Positions 1 to 5,906 of a stretch of DNA of 5,906 bases are shown here, one piece after another (position 1 is the stretch's first letter; each line of letters starts with the position of its first letter). Origin of the DNA: Thermoplasmata archaeon (lineage in GTDB: Archaea; Thermoplasmatota; Thermoplasmata; UBA10834). Location of the stretch: positions 1 through 5,906 of the forward strand of contig DUKU01000181.1 in assembly GCA_013329135.1 (NCBI GenBank). Reading direction: 5' to 3'. Position numbers and translations under genes: made by a program. The notes under the pieces are model-generated. The model did not search any database. It was not told the origin of the DNA and worked only from the letters and a program-made list of their open reading frames with translations.

Positions 1-122
1 CTATGACTATGAACATGGGAATGAAGACTATGAGGAACTCGAATGCCATCGAGTCCCTCGATGCTTTGCACCTATTTCTTGCCTTTGTTCGTCGCAAGTA
101 AACTCTTTAGGGCGCGCGGACG
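1..122. other. Left-edge region without a convincing gene
   Basis: No gene can be supported here. The first 33 bases carry five ATG triplets, at 3, 9, 15, 21 and 30, all in one frame. The first four lie six bases apart, giving a degenerate NNATGR hexamer pattern. That frame stays open from the window edge to a TAA at 99-101 and would give only 32 residues. A second frame is open from base 2 to a TAA at 137-139 and begins with an acidic, Tyr-rich stretch, but then turns rich in Cys, Ser, Pro and Arg, which does not look coding. Either frame could be the tail of a gene outside the window. A weak T-rich patch at 70-90 might hold the promoter of the M20 gene, but no clear TATA box is seen. Confidence 0.4.
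37..63. repeat. Two overlapping inverted repeats
   Basis: ACTCGA (37-42) pairs with TCGAGT (49-54) across a 6-base spacer. CATCGAG (47-53) pairs with CTCGATG (57-63) across a 3-base spacer. Both are perfect and share bases 49-53, so as RNA or cruciform only one could form at a time. They lie 60-85 bp before the M20 start. Role unknown; they may be an operator, the end of an upstream transcription unit, or chance. Confidence 0.4.
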
Positions 123-1583
123 ATGACGCGAGACGATAACATGAGGACCGAACCCGACCTCAAGGACGCCTACGCCCGGATAGACAAGGACATAGCCCGA
201 CACATCTCGCGCACTCGCCGGCTGCTGAGGCAGCCGAGCTCAAGCCAGCAGGACATAGGAATCGATGAGTGCGCGGAACTCGTGGCGAAGCTGTACGAGG
301 AGGTCGGATGCGAGAAGGTCGAGGTCGTCCAGACGAAGGGCAACCCGGTCGTGTACGGCGAGTGCAAGGGGGACTCGGACAAGACACTCCTCGGGTACTT
401 CATGTACGACACGATGCCGTTCAACGAGCCAGGCTGGAAACATCCCCCGATGGAGGCCAGGGTCGTGGAGAAGCGGCTGCCCGCAGGCAAGGTCAAGGCG
501 ATCGTGAACAGGGGCACGGACAACACGAAGGGCCCACTCGCTGCGTTCCTGAACTCGGTCGAGGCATGCAACAAGAGCATCGGCAGGCCGCCTGTGAACC
601 TGGTACTGGTCGCCGAAGGTGAGGAGGAGCTCGGGAGCCCGAACCTCCCACTGTACGTGAAGAAGGACAAGAAGCGCCTGTCGAAGGCGGACGCCTGCTA
701 CTTCCCGTTCTTCGGGCAGGACTCCGACGGCAAGGCGAACCTGTATCTCGGGGTGAAAGGTGTCGTCTACTTCGAACTGAAAGCCTCTGGCAAGGCGTGG
801 GGCAGGGGACCACAGGAGTTCGCCATTCACAGCAGTCACAAGGCCTGGGTCGACAGCCCCGTCTGGAGGCTCATCGACGCACTCAAGACGATGACGGATG
901 ACAATGGGAACGACATACTCGTCGAAGGTTTCAAGGACAAGATCGCTCCCCCCATGGCTGAGGACAGGGAACTGATCAGGGAGTTGGCGAAGCGGTTCGA
1001 CGCGAAGGCGTTCAAGGACGCGATGAAGGTGAAGCGGTTCATCCTCCCGGAGGACGACCCGGAGGCTCTGGTCAAGCGGTTCGTGTACGGCACGACCCTG
1101 AACATCGACGGCATATGGGGCGGGTACACGGAGAAGGGTTCGAAGACCGTGCTGCCGCATGAGGTGACCTGCAAGATAGACATACGCCTCGTACCCGACC
1201 AGGAGAAGGATGAGATGATGCCGCTGGTGAGGAAGCACCTGGACAGCCACGGCTACGAGGACATCGAGATGAAGGAGATAGACACAGGGTACGACTGTTG
1301 CCGGGCGAGCGTCAAAGAGCCCGTGGTGCAGTCGATGCTGGCCTCGTACAAGGCGTTCGGACAGGACCCGGACATCTGGCCGACCAGTGGGGGCGCCGTG
1401 CCATTCTATGTCTTCAACAAGATGTTGGGTCTTCCGTTCACGATGAGCGGGATCGGCCACAGCGACCTCGCCCACAGTCCCAACGAGTACATGGTCGTGG
1501 AAGGGAACAAGACCGTCGCCGGTCTGGCCGAGGCGGAGAAGTTCATGGTTCATTTCATGAATGGGTTCGGTCACTCGGACTGA
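123..1583 (+). CDS. M20-family metallopeptidase-like hydrolase with altered metal site
   Basis: Predicted cytoplasmic hydrolase of the M20 (carnosinase/ArgE/DapE-like) family, 486 aa, a usual length; no signal peptide or membrane segment. Family landmarks occur in order: MYDTMP at 94-99, GTDNTKGP at 131-138, EGEEELGSP at 165-173 (catalytic Glu168 and metal-ligand Glu169 by alignment with carnosinase), Asp190, LGVKGVVYFEL at 209-219 entering the lid/dimerisation domain, His236/His239, KTVLPHE at 341-347, IRLVP at 354-358, and SDLAHSPNE at 447-455 with ligand His451. Two oddities: the first metal-ligand His of the HxD motif is Met94, and the usual DDKG is DNTKG, leaving Asn134 where the bridging Asp is expected, with Asp133 one residue earlier. 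Substrate cannot be predicted; an amide or peptide bond is typical. An alternative start is ATG 141; neither start has a clear ribosome site. The 3' end overlaps the convergent glycosyltransferase gene by 13 bp. Confidence 0.9.
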   Translation: MTRDDNMRTEPDLKDAYARIDKDIARHISRTRRLLRQPSSSQQDIGIDECAELVAKLYEEVGCEKVEVVQTKGNPVVYGECKGDSDKTLLGYFMYDTMPFNEPGWKHPPMEARVVEKRLPAGKVKAIVNRGTDNTKGPLAAFLNSVEACNKSIGRPPVNLVLVAEGEEELGSPNLPLYVKKDKKRLSKADACYFPFFGQDSDGKANLYLGVKGVVYFELKASGKAWGRGPQEFAIHSSHKAWVDSPVWRLIDALKTMTDDNGNDILVEGFKDKIAPPMAEDRELIRELAKRFDAKAFKDAMKVKRFILPEDDPEALVKRFVYGTTLNIDGIWGGYTEKGSKTVLPHEVTCKIDIRLVPDQEKDEMMPLVRKHLDSHGYEDIEMKEIDTGYDCCRASVKEPVVQSMLASYKAFGQDPDIWPTSGGAVPFYVFNKMLGLPFTMSGIGHSDLAHSPNEYMVVEGNKTVAGLAEAEKFMVHFMNGFGHSD

Positions 1584-2683
1584 AGCGCGCGCTCGTACTC
1601 GCGCAGGACCGTGTCGGCGGCCACGTCCCATGAGAACGCTTTGACACGCTCTTTTCCAGCGTTGCCCATGCGGTCCCTCTCGTCACCATCTCCCAGGAGC
1701 CTGCATATCGCCGCGCTCAGGCCAGGCACGTCGCCCGGGTCCACGAGCAGCCCCTCGACGCCGTCAGTGACGAGTTCCGGAACGCCTCCGACCCTCGTCG
1801 CGACGACGGGCTTCGAGCAAGCCATCGCCTCCATGAGCGAGAGTCCCCAGCCTTCGTTCCTGGAGGGAAGGACAAGAATGTCGCAGTCCGCGTAGAGCTG
1901 CGCGAGTTCGTCATTGCTCACGGATTCCAGGAGGGTTAGATGGTCAGTGACTCCCGCTCTCTCGGCGAGTATCCTGAACCAACCTGGCTCATCGATCCCT
2001 CGGAAGCCGGTCTTGGCGACAGCGATGAGCCTCGCCTCTGAGTAGTTCCTGACAACGGACGTCATCGCCAGTATGAGATACTCCAACCCCTTCCTCGCCT
2101 CGAGTCCTCCGATGAAGAGGACCGTGGGGTGCTCGGACCTCCTGGGCGGCAGGTTCGAGAACTCCTCCGAGTCAAGGCCGTTGTACGTCACGACGGAGTC
2201 GTAGCCGTGTTCCTCCGCCAGCATGTGCTTCCAGTATTCGGACACGACGAACCTGTGGTCTGCGTGCGCCACCGCGCGCTTCTCGAACTCGAAGAGTCCT
2301 GGCTCCGCGAAATCGTCCACATGGTGCACTGTCCTGAACACGGGCGCTGAGATCTTGCCAGAATCCTTGATGAGCGCGAGCGCAGTGCTTCCGACGCAGT
2401 CCTGAGAGTGATACACGTCTGCGTCAGTGGGAAGTCCTCGCGCATACGTATGTACCATTCGCTCCAGGCGGACCATCACATCTGGATGCCACTCATACCT
2501 GAAAACCTGGAACGGCACGTCCACCGGTCTGAAGTACCCTCTCGCAGCGGCCTCGTCGTCACTCCTGGCCAACGAGTACAGGGTCACATCGATGCCCCTT
2601 CGCTTGAGCCTCTCGGCGAGCTTGAGGGCGTGCGCGACCCCGCCCCTGGCCCTTGTGCTGTATGTCAGCATCGCGACCTTCAA
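1571..2683 (-). CDS. GT4-family glycosyltransferase, MSMEG_0565-like
   Basis: Predicted retaining glycosyltransferase of family GT4 (GT-B fold), 370 aa, moving a sugar from an activated donor to an unknown acceptor, probably at the cytoplasmic face. The N-terminal acceptor domain has MLTYSTRARGGVAHALKLAE (5-24) with the GG loop at 14-15, SQDC at 93-96 and FRTVHHVDDF at 116-125. The donor domain has FIGGLEARKGLEYL at 190-203 (R197/K198, phosphate binding), LPSRNEGWG at 272-280 and the EX7E pair Glu277/Glu285, then KPVVATRVGGVPELV at 291-305. From memory, the N-terminal pattern and the HHVDDF stretch match the MSMEG_0565 glycosyltransferase family of bacterial nitrilase-type clusters; no other member of that cluster is visible here. 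The start is TTG, chosen because it restores the family's MKVAMLTYS opening; ATG 2671 would remove four residues. No ribosome site precedes it, so a leaderless transcript is possible. It is transcribed divergently from the PEP synthase gene. Confidence 0.92.
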   Translation of the reverse strand: MKVAMLTYSTRARGGVAHALKLAERLKRRGIDVTLYSLARSDDEAAARGYFRPVDVPFQVFRYEWHPDVMVRLERMVHTYARGLPTDADVYHSQDCVGSTALALIKDSGKISAPVFRTVHHVDDFAEPGLFEFEKRAVAHADHRFVVSEYWKHMLAEEHGYDSVVTYNGLDSEEFSNLPPRRSEHPTVLFIGGLEARKGLEYLILAMTSVVRNYSEARLIAVAKTGFRGIDEPGWFRILAERAGVTDHLTLLESVSNDELAQLYADCDILVLPSRNEGWGLSLMEAMACSKPVVATRVGGVPELVTDGVEGLLVDPGDVPGLSAAICRLLGDGDERDRMGNAGKERVKAFSWDVAADTVLREYERALQSE

Positions 2684-2826
2684 GCACGATCGATACTTGT
2701 GAACGCAGAGGTTGCATAACTCCTTTGCCCGGGTTGGATGGCCCGGCCGACTGCACAGTTATGGACGTGAGACATGCGCACGCATCCGAGTTTCGTCCAG
2801 TCACTTCCAGTCTGACAGCGTATCGA

Positions 2827-2869
2827 GGAAATGTTATTAACCCGGCGACATTTATCCCAGTACTGCAGT
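2827..2869 (+). promoter_or_regulatory. Candidate PEP synthase promoter with palindromic site
   Basis: This is the most AT-rich patch of the divergent gap. It holds GGAAATGT (2827-2834), TTATTAA (2834-2840) and the TATA-like ACATTTAT (2848-2855). Two overlapping perfect palindromes follow at once: CAGTACTG (2858-2865) and ACTGCAGT (2862-2869). Palindromes just downstream of a TATA box are a common place for archaeal repressors, so this could be an operator. Initiation about 25 bp past the TATA-like box would leave a leader of roughly 125-130 nt before ATG 3007. A competing weaker box, GAGTATCTA near 2970-2978, would instead give an almost leaderless transcript. Which one is used cannot be decided by eye. 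Confidence 0.4.
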
Positions 2870-2907
2870 CAGCCGGATGGCATTCCTGGTGCCCATCGAG
2901 TTTGTAT

Positions 2908-2941
2908 CGGGCGCATGGCTGGGACTGCATGAGTGCGCCTG
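2908..2941 (+). other. Potential leader hairpin before the PEP synthase gene
   Basis: CGGGCGCA (2908-2915) can pair with TGCGCCTG (2934-2941) as an 8-bp stem with one G-U pair and an 18-base loop. The loop contains ATG 2929, which is in frame with the PEP synthase. A smaller imperfect stem lies upstream (ATGGCA 2877-2882 with TGCCCAT 2890-2896, one bulge). If transcription starts near 2880, both lie within or at the edge of the leader. No known riboswitch class is recognised, and short stems are easily found in GC-rich DNA. Confidence 0.3.
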
Positions 2942-3006
2942 CATCTGTGCGGGCAGAACGCGGAGAACGAGTATCTAGCGGGAATCTGCTTCGGGCGGGG
3001 CGAATA

Positions 3007-5439
3007 ATGCCAAAGGGGGCCAATAGCACAGGGAAACGCAACAACGAGCTTCTGCTATGGTTCGACCAGATAGGTCTCAAGGACATCGACAAGGTCGGCG
3101 GCAAGAACGCATCCCTAGGCGAGATGCTGAGGCACCTGACTAGCAATGGCATCAGAGTCCCCGAGGGCTTCGCGATCACGACCAAGGCGTTCAGGGAGTT
3201 CGTCGCCGCGGCGAGTTTGGAGGACAAGGTCAAGAACATCCTGGACGGCATGGACCCGGACAATCCCTCGGATGTCAGTCCCAGGGGCAAGGCCGTCCGC
3301 AAGGCATTCCTCGAGGCTGAATTCTCGGACGAGATCAGGCGCGAGATAGAGTATGGCTACTGGGAACTCGGGAGGAGGCTCGGGATCGAGAACCCGAGCG
3401 TTGCGATACGATCCAGCGCGACATCCGAGGACCTCGACGGCGCGTCCTTCGCGGGCCAGCATGAGACGATACTCAACGTGCGTGGCGAGACCAACGTGCT
3501 CAGGGCCATCAAGCAGTGCTTTGCGAGCCTTTTCACGGACCGGGCCATCGCGTATAGGGCACACAAAGGGTTCAGCCAGCTCGACAACGCCCTGTCTGTG
3601 GGCGTGCAGAGGATGGTCAGGAGCGACCTCGCATGCTCCGGGGTCATGTTCACACTCGACACGGAGAGCGGGTTCGCCAATGTTGTCTACATCACCGGCT
3701 CGTGGGGCCTTGGCGAGATGATCGTCCAGGGCGCGGTGAACCCGGACCAGTTCTACGTCTTCAAGCCCTCTCTGGGCAAGTTCAAGGACCCTATCATCGA
3801 GAAGAAGTTAGGCAGCAAGCAGCACAAGCTCGTGTACGCGCCCAAGGGCGGCATGGCCGACGCCGAGGTGTCTGAGGCTGACAGGCAGAGATATGTCCTC
3901 AGTGACGCGGAGACCATCCAGCTAGCTGAGTGGGCGTGCATCATAGAGAACCACTACAAGAAGCCCATGGACATCGAATGGGCGAAGGACGGCCTCACGA
4001 AGGAGCTGTACATCGTCCAGGCGAGGCCGGAGACGGTCCACGCCGTCAAGAAGGCGAACGTCCTCGAGACATACGTGCTGGAGCAACACAGCGCCGTGCT
4101 CGCGAAGGGCGACCCTGTGGGATCGAAGATCGGCAAGGGCAAGGTCAATGTGCTGGAGAGCGCATTCGAGATATCGGACTTCAGAAAGGGCGAGGTTCTC
4201 GTGACGGACAAGACCGACCCTGACTGGGAGCCGATCATGAGGACCGCCTCGGCCATCGTCACTGATCGAGGGGGCAGGACCTGCCACGCGGCCATCGTCT
4301 CCAGGGAGCTGGGGATTCCGTGCATCATAGGCACGGGCAACGGCACGCGCGTGCTCAGGGACGGCCAGTCGGTGACGGTTGACACGTCGGAAGGAGAGGG
4401 TCGTGTGTACGACGGGGAGCTCAAGTTCAGGATCGACAGGACCAACCTCGAGTCGATGCCGAAGACGAAGACCAAGATCATGATGAACGTGGGCGTGCCC
4501 GAGCACGTGTTCAACCAGGGCCAGATACCGTGCGATGGCGTCGGACTCGCGAGGCTCGAGTTCATCATCGCATCTCACGTGGGCATCCATCCGCTCGCGC
4601 TGTTCGAGTTCGACAAGCTGAAGGCCAGGGCGGCCGAGGACCCGAGGATAGCGAAGCTCGTAGACGACATCGACGAGCGGACCTACGGCTACGAGAAGAA
4701 GGAGGATTACTACCGCGAGAAGCTCGCGTGGGGCATTGGAAAGATCGCCGCCACCTTCCACCCCAGGGACGTCATAGTCAGGCTCTCGGACTTCAAGACG
4801 AACGAGTATGCGAGCCTGCTCGGGGGCTGGCTCTACGAGCCGACGGAGTCCAACCCGATGATCGGCTGGCGCGGCGCGTCACGATACTACGACCCCAAGT
4901 TCAAACCCGCCTTCGGGCTCGAGTGTCAGGCGCTGAAGCAGGTAAGGGAGCAGAAGGGCCTCAAGAACATCAAGGTCATGGTGCCGTTCTGCAGGACCCC
5001 TGACGAGGGACGCAAGGTCATCAAGACGATGGCTGAGTTCGGGCTCGAGCAGGGCAAGGACGGCCTCGAGGTCTATGTCATGTGCGAGATACCGAGCAAC
5101 GTGGTCCTCGCAGACGAGTTCGCAGAGGTGTTCGACGGGTTCTCGATAGGGTCGAACGACCTCACGCAGCTGATGCTCGGCCTGGACAGGGACTCGGAGC
5201 TCGTGTCTCAGCTTTACGATGAGCGGAGCCCTGCCGTCAAGCGGATGATCGCGAGCGTGATCAAGACGGTGAAGGCGAAGGGCAAGAAGATCGGGATATG
5301 CGGCCAGGCCCCGTCGGACTTCCCTGAGTTCGCCGAGTTCCTCGTCGAGTGCGGCATCGACAGCATATCACTCAATCCCGACAGCGTCATCAAGACCCGG
5401 CTCATCGTCGCTGACACGGAGAAGAGACTCGGTCGGTGA
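3007..5439 (+). CDS. ppsA: Phosphoenolpyruvate synthase (pyruvate, water dikinase)
   Basis: Converts pyruvate + ATP + H2O to phosphoenolpyruvate + AMP + phosphate, the entry step of gluconeogenesis from pyruvate; soluble cytoplasmic enzyme. The 810-aa product is full length. Domains in order: N-terminal nucleotide-binding domain (about 15-345) with LLLWFDQIG, VGGKNASLGEM (30-40), AIRSSATSEDLDGASFAGQ (133-151) and ELYIVQARPETV (333-344); central phosphohistidine swivel domain with GGRTCHAAIVSRELGIP (422-438), where His427 is the phosphorylated residue; C-terminal PEP/pyruvate TIM barrel with GVGLARLEF (511-519), RLSDFKTNEY (592-601), NPMIGWRGASRYY (616-628), CEIPSN (693-698), GSNDLTQ (715-721) and GICGQAPSD (763-771) with catalytic Cys765. 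ATG 3007 is chosen because family members begin shortly before the LLWFD motif; the frame is open much further upstream, and ATG 2929 would add 26 non-conserved residues. No strong ribosome site is seen. All key residues look intact. Confidence 0.96.
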   Translation: MPKGANSTGKRNNELLLWFDQIGLKDIDKVGGKNASLGEMLRHLTSNGIRVPEGFAITTKAFREFVAAASLEDKVKNILDGMDPDNPSDVSPRGKAVRKAFLEAEFSDEIRREIEYGYWELGRRLGIENPSVAIRSSATSEDLDGASFAGQHETILNVRGETNVLRAIKQCFASLFTDRAIAYRAHKGFSQLDNALSVGVQRMVRSDLACSGVMFTLDTESGFANVVYITGSWGLGEMIVQGAVNPDQFYVFKPSLGKFKDPIIEKKLGSKQHKLVYAPKGGMADAEVSEADRQRYVLSDAETIQLAEWACIIENHYKKPMDIEWAKDGLTKELYIVQARPETVHAVKKANVLETYVLEQHSAVLAKGDPVGSKIGKGKVNVLESAFEISDFRKGEVLVTDKTDPDWEPIMRTASAIVTDRGGRTCHAAIVSRELGIPCIIGTGNGTRVLRDGQSVTVDTSEGEGRVYDGELKFRIDRTNLESMPKTKTKIMMNVGVPEHVFNQGQIPCDGVGLARLEFIIASHVGIHPLALFEFDKLKARAAEDPRIAKLVDDIDERTYGYEKKEDYYREKLAWGIGKIAATFHPRDVIVRLSDFKTNEYASLLGGWLYEPTESNPMIGWRGASRYYDPKFKPAFGLECQALKQVREQKGLKNIKVMVPFCRTPDEGRKVIKTMAEFGLEQGKDGLEVYVMCEIPSNVVLADEFAEVFDGFSIGSNDLTQLMLGLDRDSELVSQLYDERSPAVKRMIASVIKTVKAKGKKIGICGQAPSDFPEFAEFLVECGIDSISLNPDSVIKTRLIVADTEKRLGR

Positions 5440-5490
5440 GCCGCCGGACCGACGTTCCACGCACGGAAGGGCATGGGGTTTTACGAACTG

Positions 5491-5510
5491 CATTATCGGT
5501 ATCGATAATG
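5491..5510. repeat. Perfect 8-bp inverted repeat
   Basis: CATTATCG (5491-5498) and CGATAATG (5503-5510) are exact reverse complements around the spacer GTAT. A 20-bp AT-rich dyad like this fits a dimeric DNA-binding protein or a small terminator-like hairpin. It is followed immediately by the TATA-like ATAACATTTATTA. Because it lies between convergent genes, an operator role would imply an unannotated transcript or antisense RNA. Confidence 0.6.
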
Positions 5511-5556
5511 ATAACATTTATTAGGAAATGTGCCCTTCCCATCACTAGTTATCCTC

Positions 5557-5569
5557 CCCCCCTTTTTCT
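5557..5569 (+). terminator. ppsA: Candidate T-run terminator for PEP synthase
   Basis: A pyrimidine run of seven C then TTTTTCT lies about 120 bp past the PEP synthase stop. Archaeal transcription often ends at U-rich tracts without needing a hairpin, so this is a plausible plus-strand terminator; a shorter TTTT at 5479-5482 is nearer. Evidence is composition only. Confidence 0.35.
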
Positions 5570-5575
5570 GTATCA

Positions 5576-5595
5576 CGGCCCCGGATACGGGGCCG
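5576..5595. terminator. GC hairpin near the MFS stop codon
   Basis: CGGCCCC (5576-5582) and GGGGCCG (5589-5595) form a perfect 7-bp stem with the 6-base loop GGATAC. On the minus strand it begins 11 bp after the transporter stop, where a terminator would be expected, but no T-run follows on that strand. On the plus strand a weak GTTTCCC follows. It could end the minus-strand transcript or protect its 3' end; the strand of action is unclear. Confidence 0.4.
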
Positions 5596-5606
5596 GATCT
5601 GTTTCC

Positions 5607-5906
5607 CTAGGGCTCCTTGAGGGTCCGAGTCTTCTTCTTGGTAGCGGCGTACTCGGCGTCCACGATCCTTCCCCACGATGTGAGCAACAGGAACGCGATC
5701 GGCAGGCTGCCCAAGGCTATCAGGAGCAGGCTCCCCTCGATGCTCCAAACCTCCGCGACGAATCCGGCCGAGACCTCCACTGTCACCAGTATCGCCGTGA
5801 ACATGACGCTGGAGATCGCCGCCACAGTGGACCTGTGGGCAGAGTCGACGCGCCTGTGGATGTAGCCCCCGACTATCGGCGACTGGAGGTCCGCGACGGC
5901 GTAGAT
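5607..5906 (-). CDS. MFS transporter, C-terminal fragment (runs off window)
   Basis: The last 99 codons of a membrane protein that continues beyond the right edge; its start is not in the window. The reading frame is open to the edge, and the GTG at 5825-5823 is an internal Val rather than a start. The first part, LQSPIVGGYIHRRVDSAHRS (8-27 of the fragment), resembles the cytoplasmic loop before helix 11 in drug-exporter-like major facilitator proteins, where a 'yinr..p..~RaTvlS' pattern is typical. Two hydrophobic segments follow, about residues 31-52 and 55-76, fitting helices 11 and 12 of the family. A short Lys/Arg-rich tail (ATKKKTRTLKEP) ends the protein, predicted to lie inside the cell. 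Substrate and direction of transport cannot be told. It converges on the PEP synthase gene with a 167-bp gap. Confidence 0.75.
   Translation of the reverse strand: MYAVADLQSPIVGGYIHRRVDSAHRSTVAAISSVMFTAILVTVEVSAGFVAEVWSIEGSLLLIALGSLPIAFLLLTSWGRIVDAEYAATKKKTRTLKEP

Larger units (their letters stand above)
2684..3006. other. Divergent intergenic region between glycosyltransferase and PEP synthase genes
   Basis: This gap separates two divergent genes and should hold both promoters. One plus-strand frame is open throughout and joins the PEP synthase frame, but its translation is rich in Cys, Ser, Arg and Pro and matches nothing I recognise, so I treat it as non-coding. On the glycosyltransferase side, a weak TATA-like AGTTATG on the minus strand (2715-2721) is about 35 bp before the TTG start, consistent with a leaderless message. 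The same heptamer on the plus strand (2757-2763) makes an inverted pair with a 35-base spacer. ATGCG (2774-2778) and CGCAT (2781-2785) form another short palindrome. The AT-rich patch at 2826-2856 and the hairpin at 2908-2941 are listed separately. Confidence 0.6.
5440..5606. other. Convergent intergenic region after PEP synthase gene
   Basis: This gap lies between two genes that point toward each other, so terminators are expected and promoters are not. It holds a TTTT run at 5479-5482, a perfect inverted repeat at 5491-5510, an AT-rich TATA-like patch at 5511-5531, a C7T5 run ending at 5567 and a GC hairpin at 5576-5595. The patch at 5491-5531 is much more AT-rich than the flanking genes. 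I see no RNA gene. A six-codon ATG-to-TAG frame at 5528-5548 is too short to support. Confidence 0.6.

Noticed and set aside
240..1631. A 463-codon open frame antisense to the M20 gene
   Set aside because: It mirrors a GC-rich coding sequence; its product is rich in Arg, His, Val and Leu with no family motif, while the opposite strand carries clear M20 motifs.
2653..3006. 118-codon upstream extension of the PEP synthase, starting inside the glycosyltransferase gene
   Set aside because: The extension crosses the divergent promoter region, is Cys/Ser/Arg-rich and has no recognisable domain; the conserved enzyme begins just after ATG 3007.
2559..3302. A 247-codon minus-strand frame, including an ATG at 2716 with GGAG just before it
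   Set aside because: The GGAG-ATG pair is suggestive, but the frame then reads through the glycosyltransferase gene out of frame with a basic, Gln/Arg/Gly-rich product and its other end is inside the PEP synthase.
3922..4761. A 279-codon open frame antisense to the PEP synthase gene
   Set aside because: It lies wholly inside a well-conserved gene and has the Arg/His/Leu-rich composition of an antisense shadow.
5528..5548. Six-codon reading frame in the convergent gap
   Set aside because: Too short, and no ribosome site or conservation can be shown.
5607..5825. A complete 72-residue membrane protein starting at GTG 5825
   Set aside because: The frame continues upstream to the window edge with MFS-like loop sequence, so this is an internal codon of a larger transporter.

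Overview
The window looks like GC-rich archaeal chromosome, most plausibly a euryarchaeote of the Thermoplasmatota type. This rests on indirect signs: the two PEP-synthase flanks hold short AT-rich, TATA-like patches instead of bacterial -35/-10 pairs, start codons lack convincing Shine-Dalgarno sites, AGG (Arg) and ATA (Ile) codons are common, and the PEP synthase has the form usual in archaea. I cannot name a genus, and a bacterial origin is not excluded.

Layout. 1-122 is a left-edge stretch with no convincing gene, an ATG-rich hexamer pattern and two overlapping inverted repeats. 123-1583 (+) encodes an M20-family metallopeptidase-like hydrolase with changes at canonical metal-ligand positions. 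1571-2683 (-) encodes a GT4 glycosyltransferase that resembles the MSMEG_0565 type; it converges on the hydrolase gene and overlaps it by 13 bp. 2684-3006 is a 323-bp divergent intergenic region with a TATA-like patch and a potentially structured leader. 3007-5439 (+) encodes a complete phosphoenolpyruvate synthase, 810 aa. 5440-5606 is a convergent gap with a perfect 8-bp inverted repeat, an AT-rich patch, a T-run and a GC hairpin. 5607-5906 (-) is the C-terminal end of a major facilitator superfamily (MFS) transporter that runs off the right edge.

How the genes relate. Strands are +, -, +, - with no co-directional pair, so there is no operon here and probably no shared pathway. PEP synthase feeds gluconeogenesis, and sugar precursors could in principle supply the glycosyltransferase, but that is only a metabolic connection. 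I found no mobile element, CRISPR array, tRNA, rRNA or defence system. The points most worth a second look are the altered M20 metal site, the MSMEG_0565-like glycosyltransferase without its usual bacterial neighbours, and the short AT-rich motifs shared by the two gaps flanking the PEP synthase gene.
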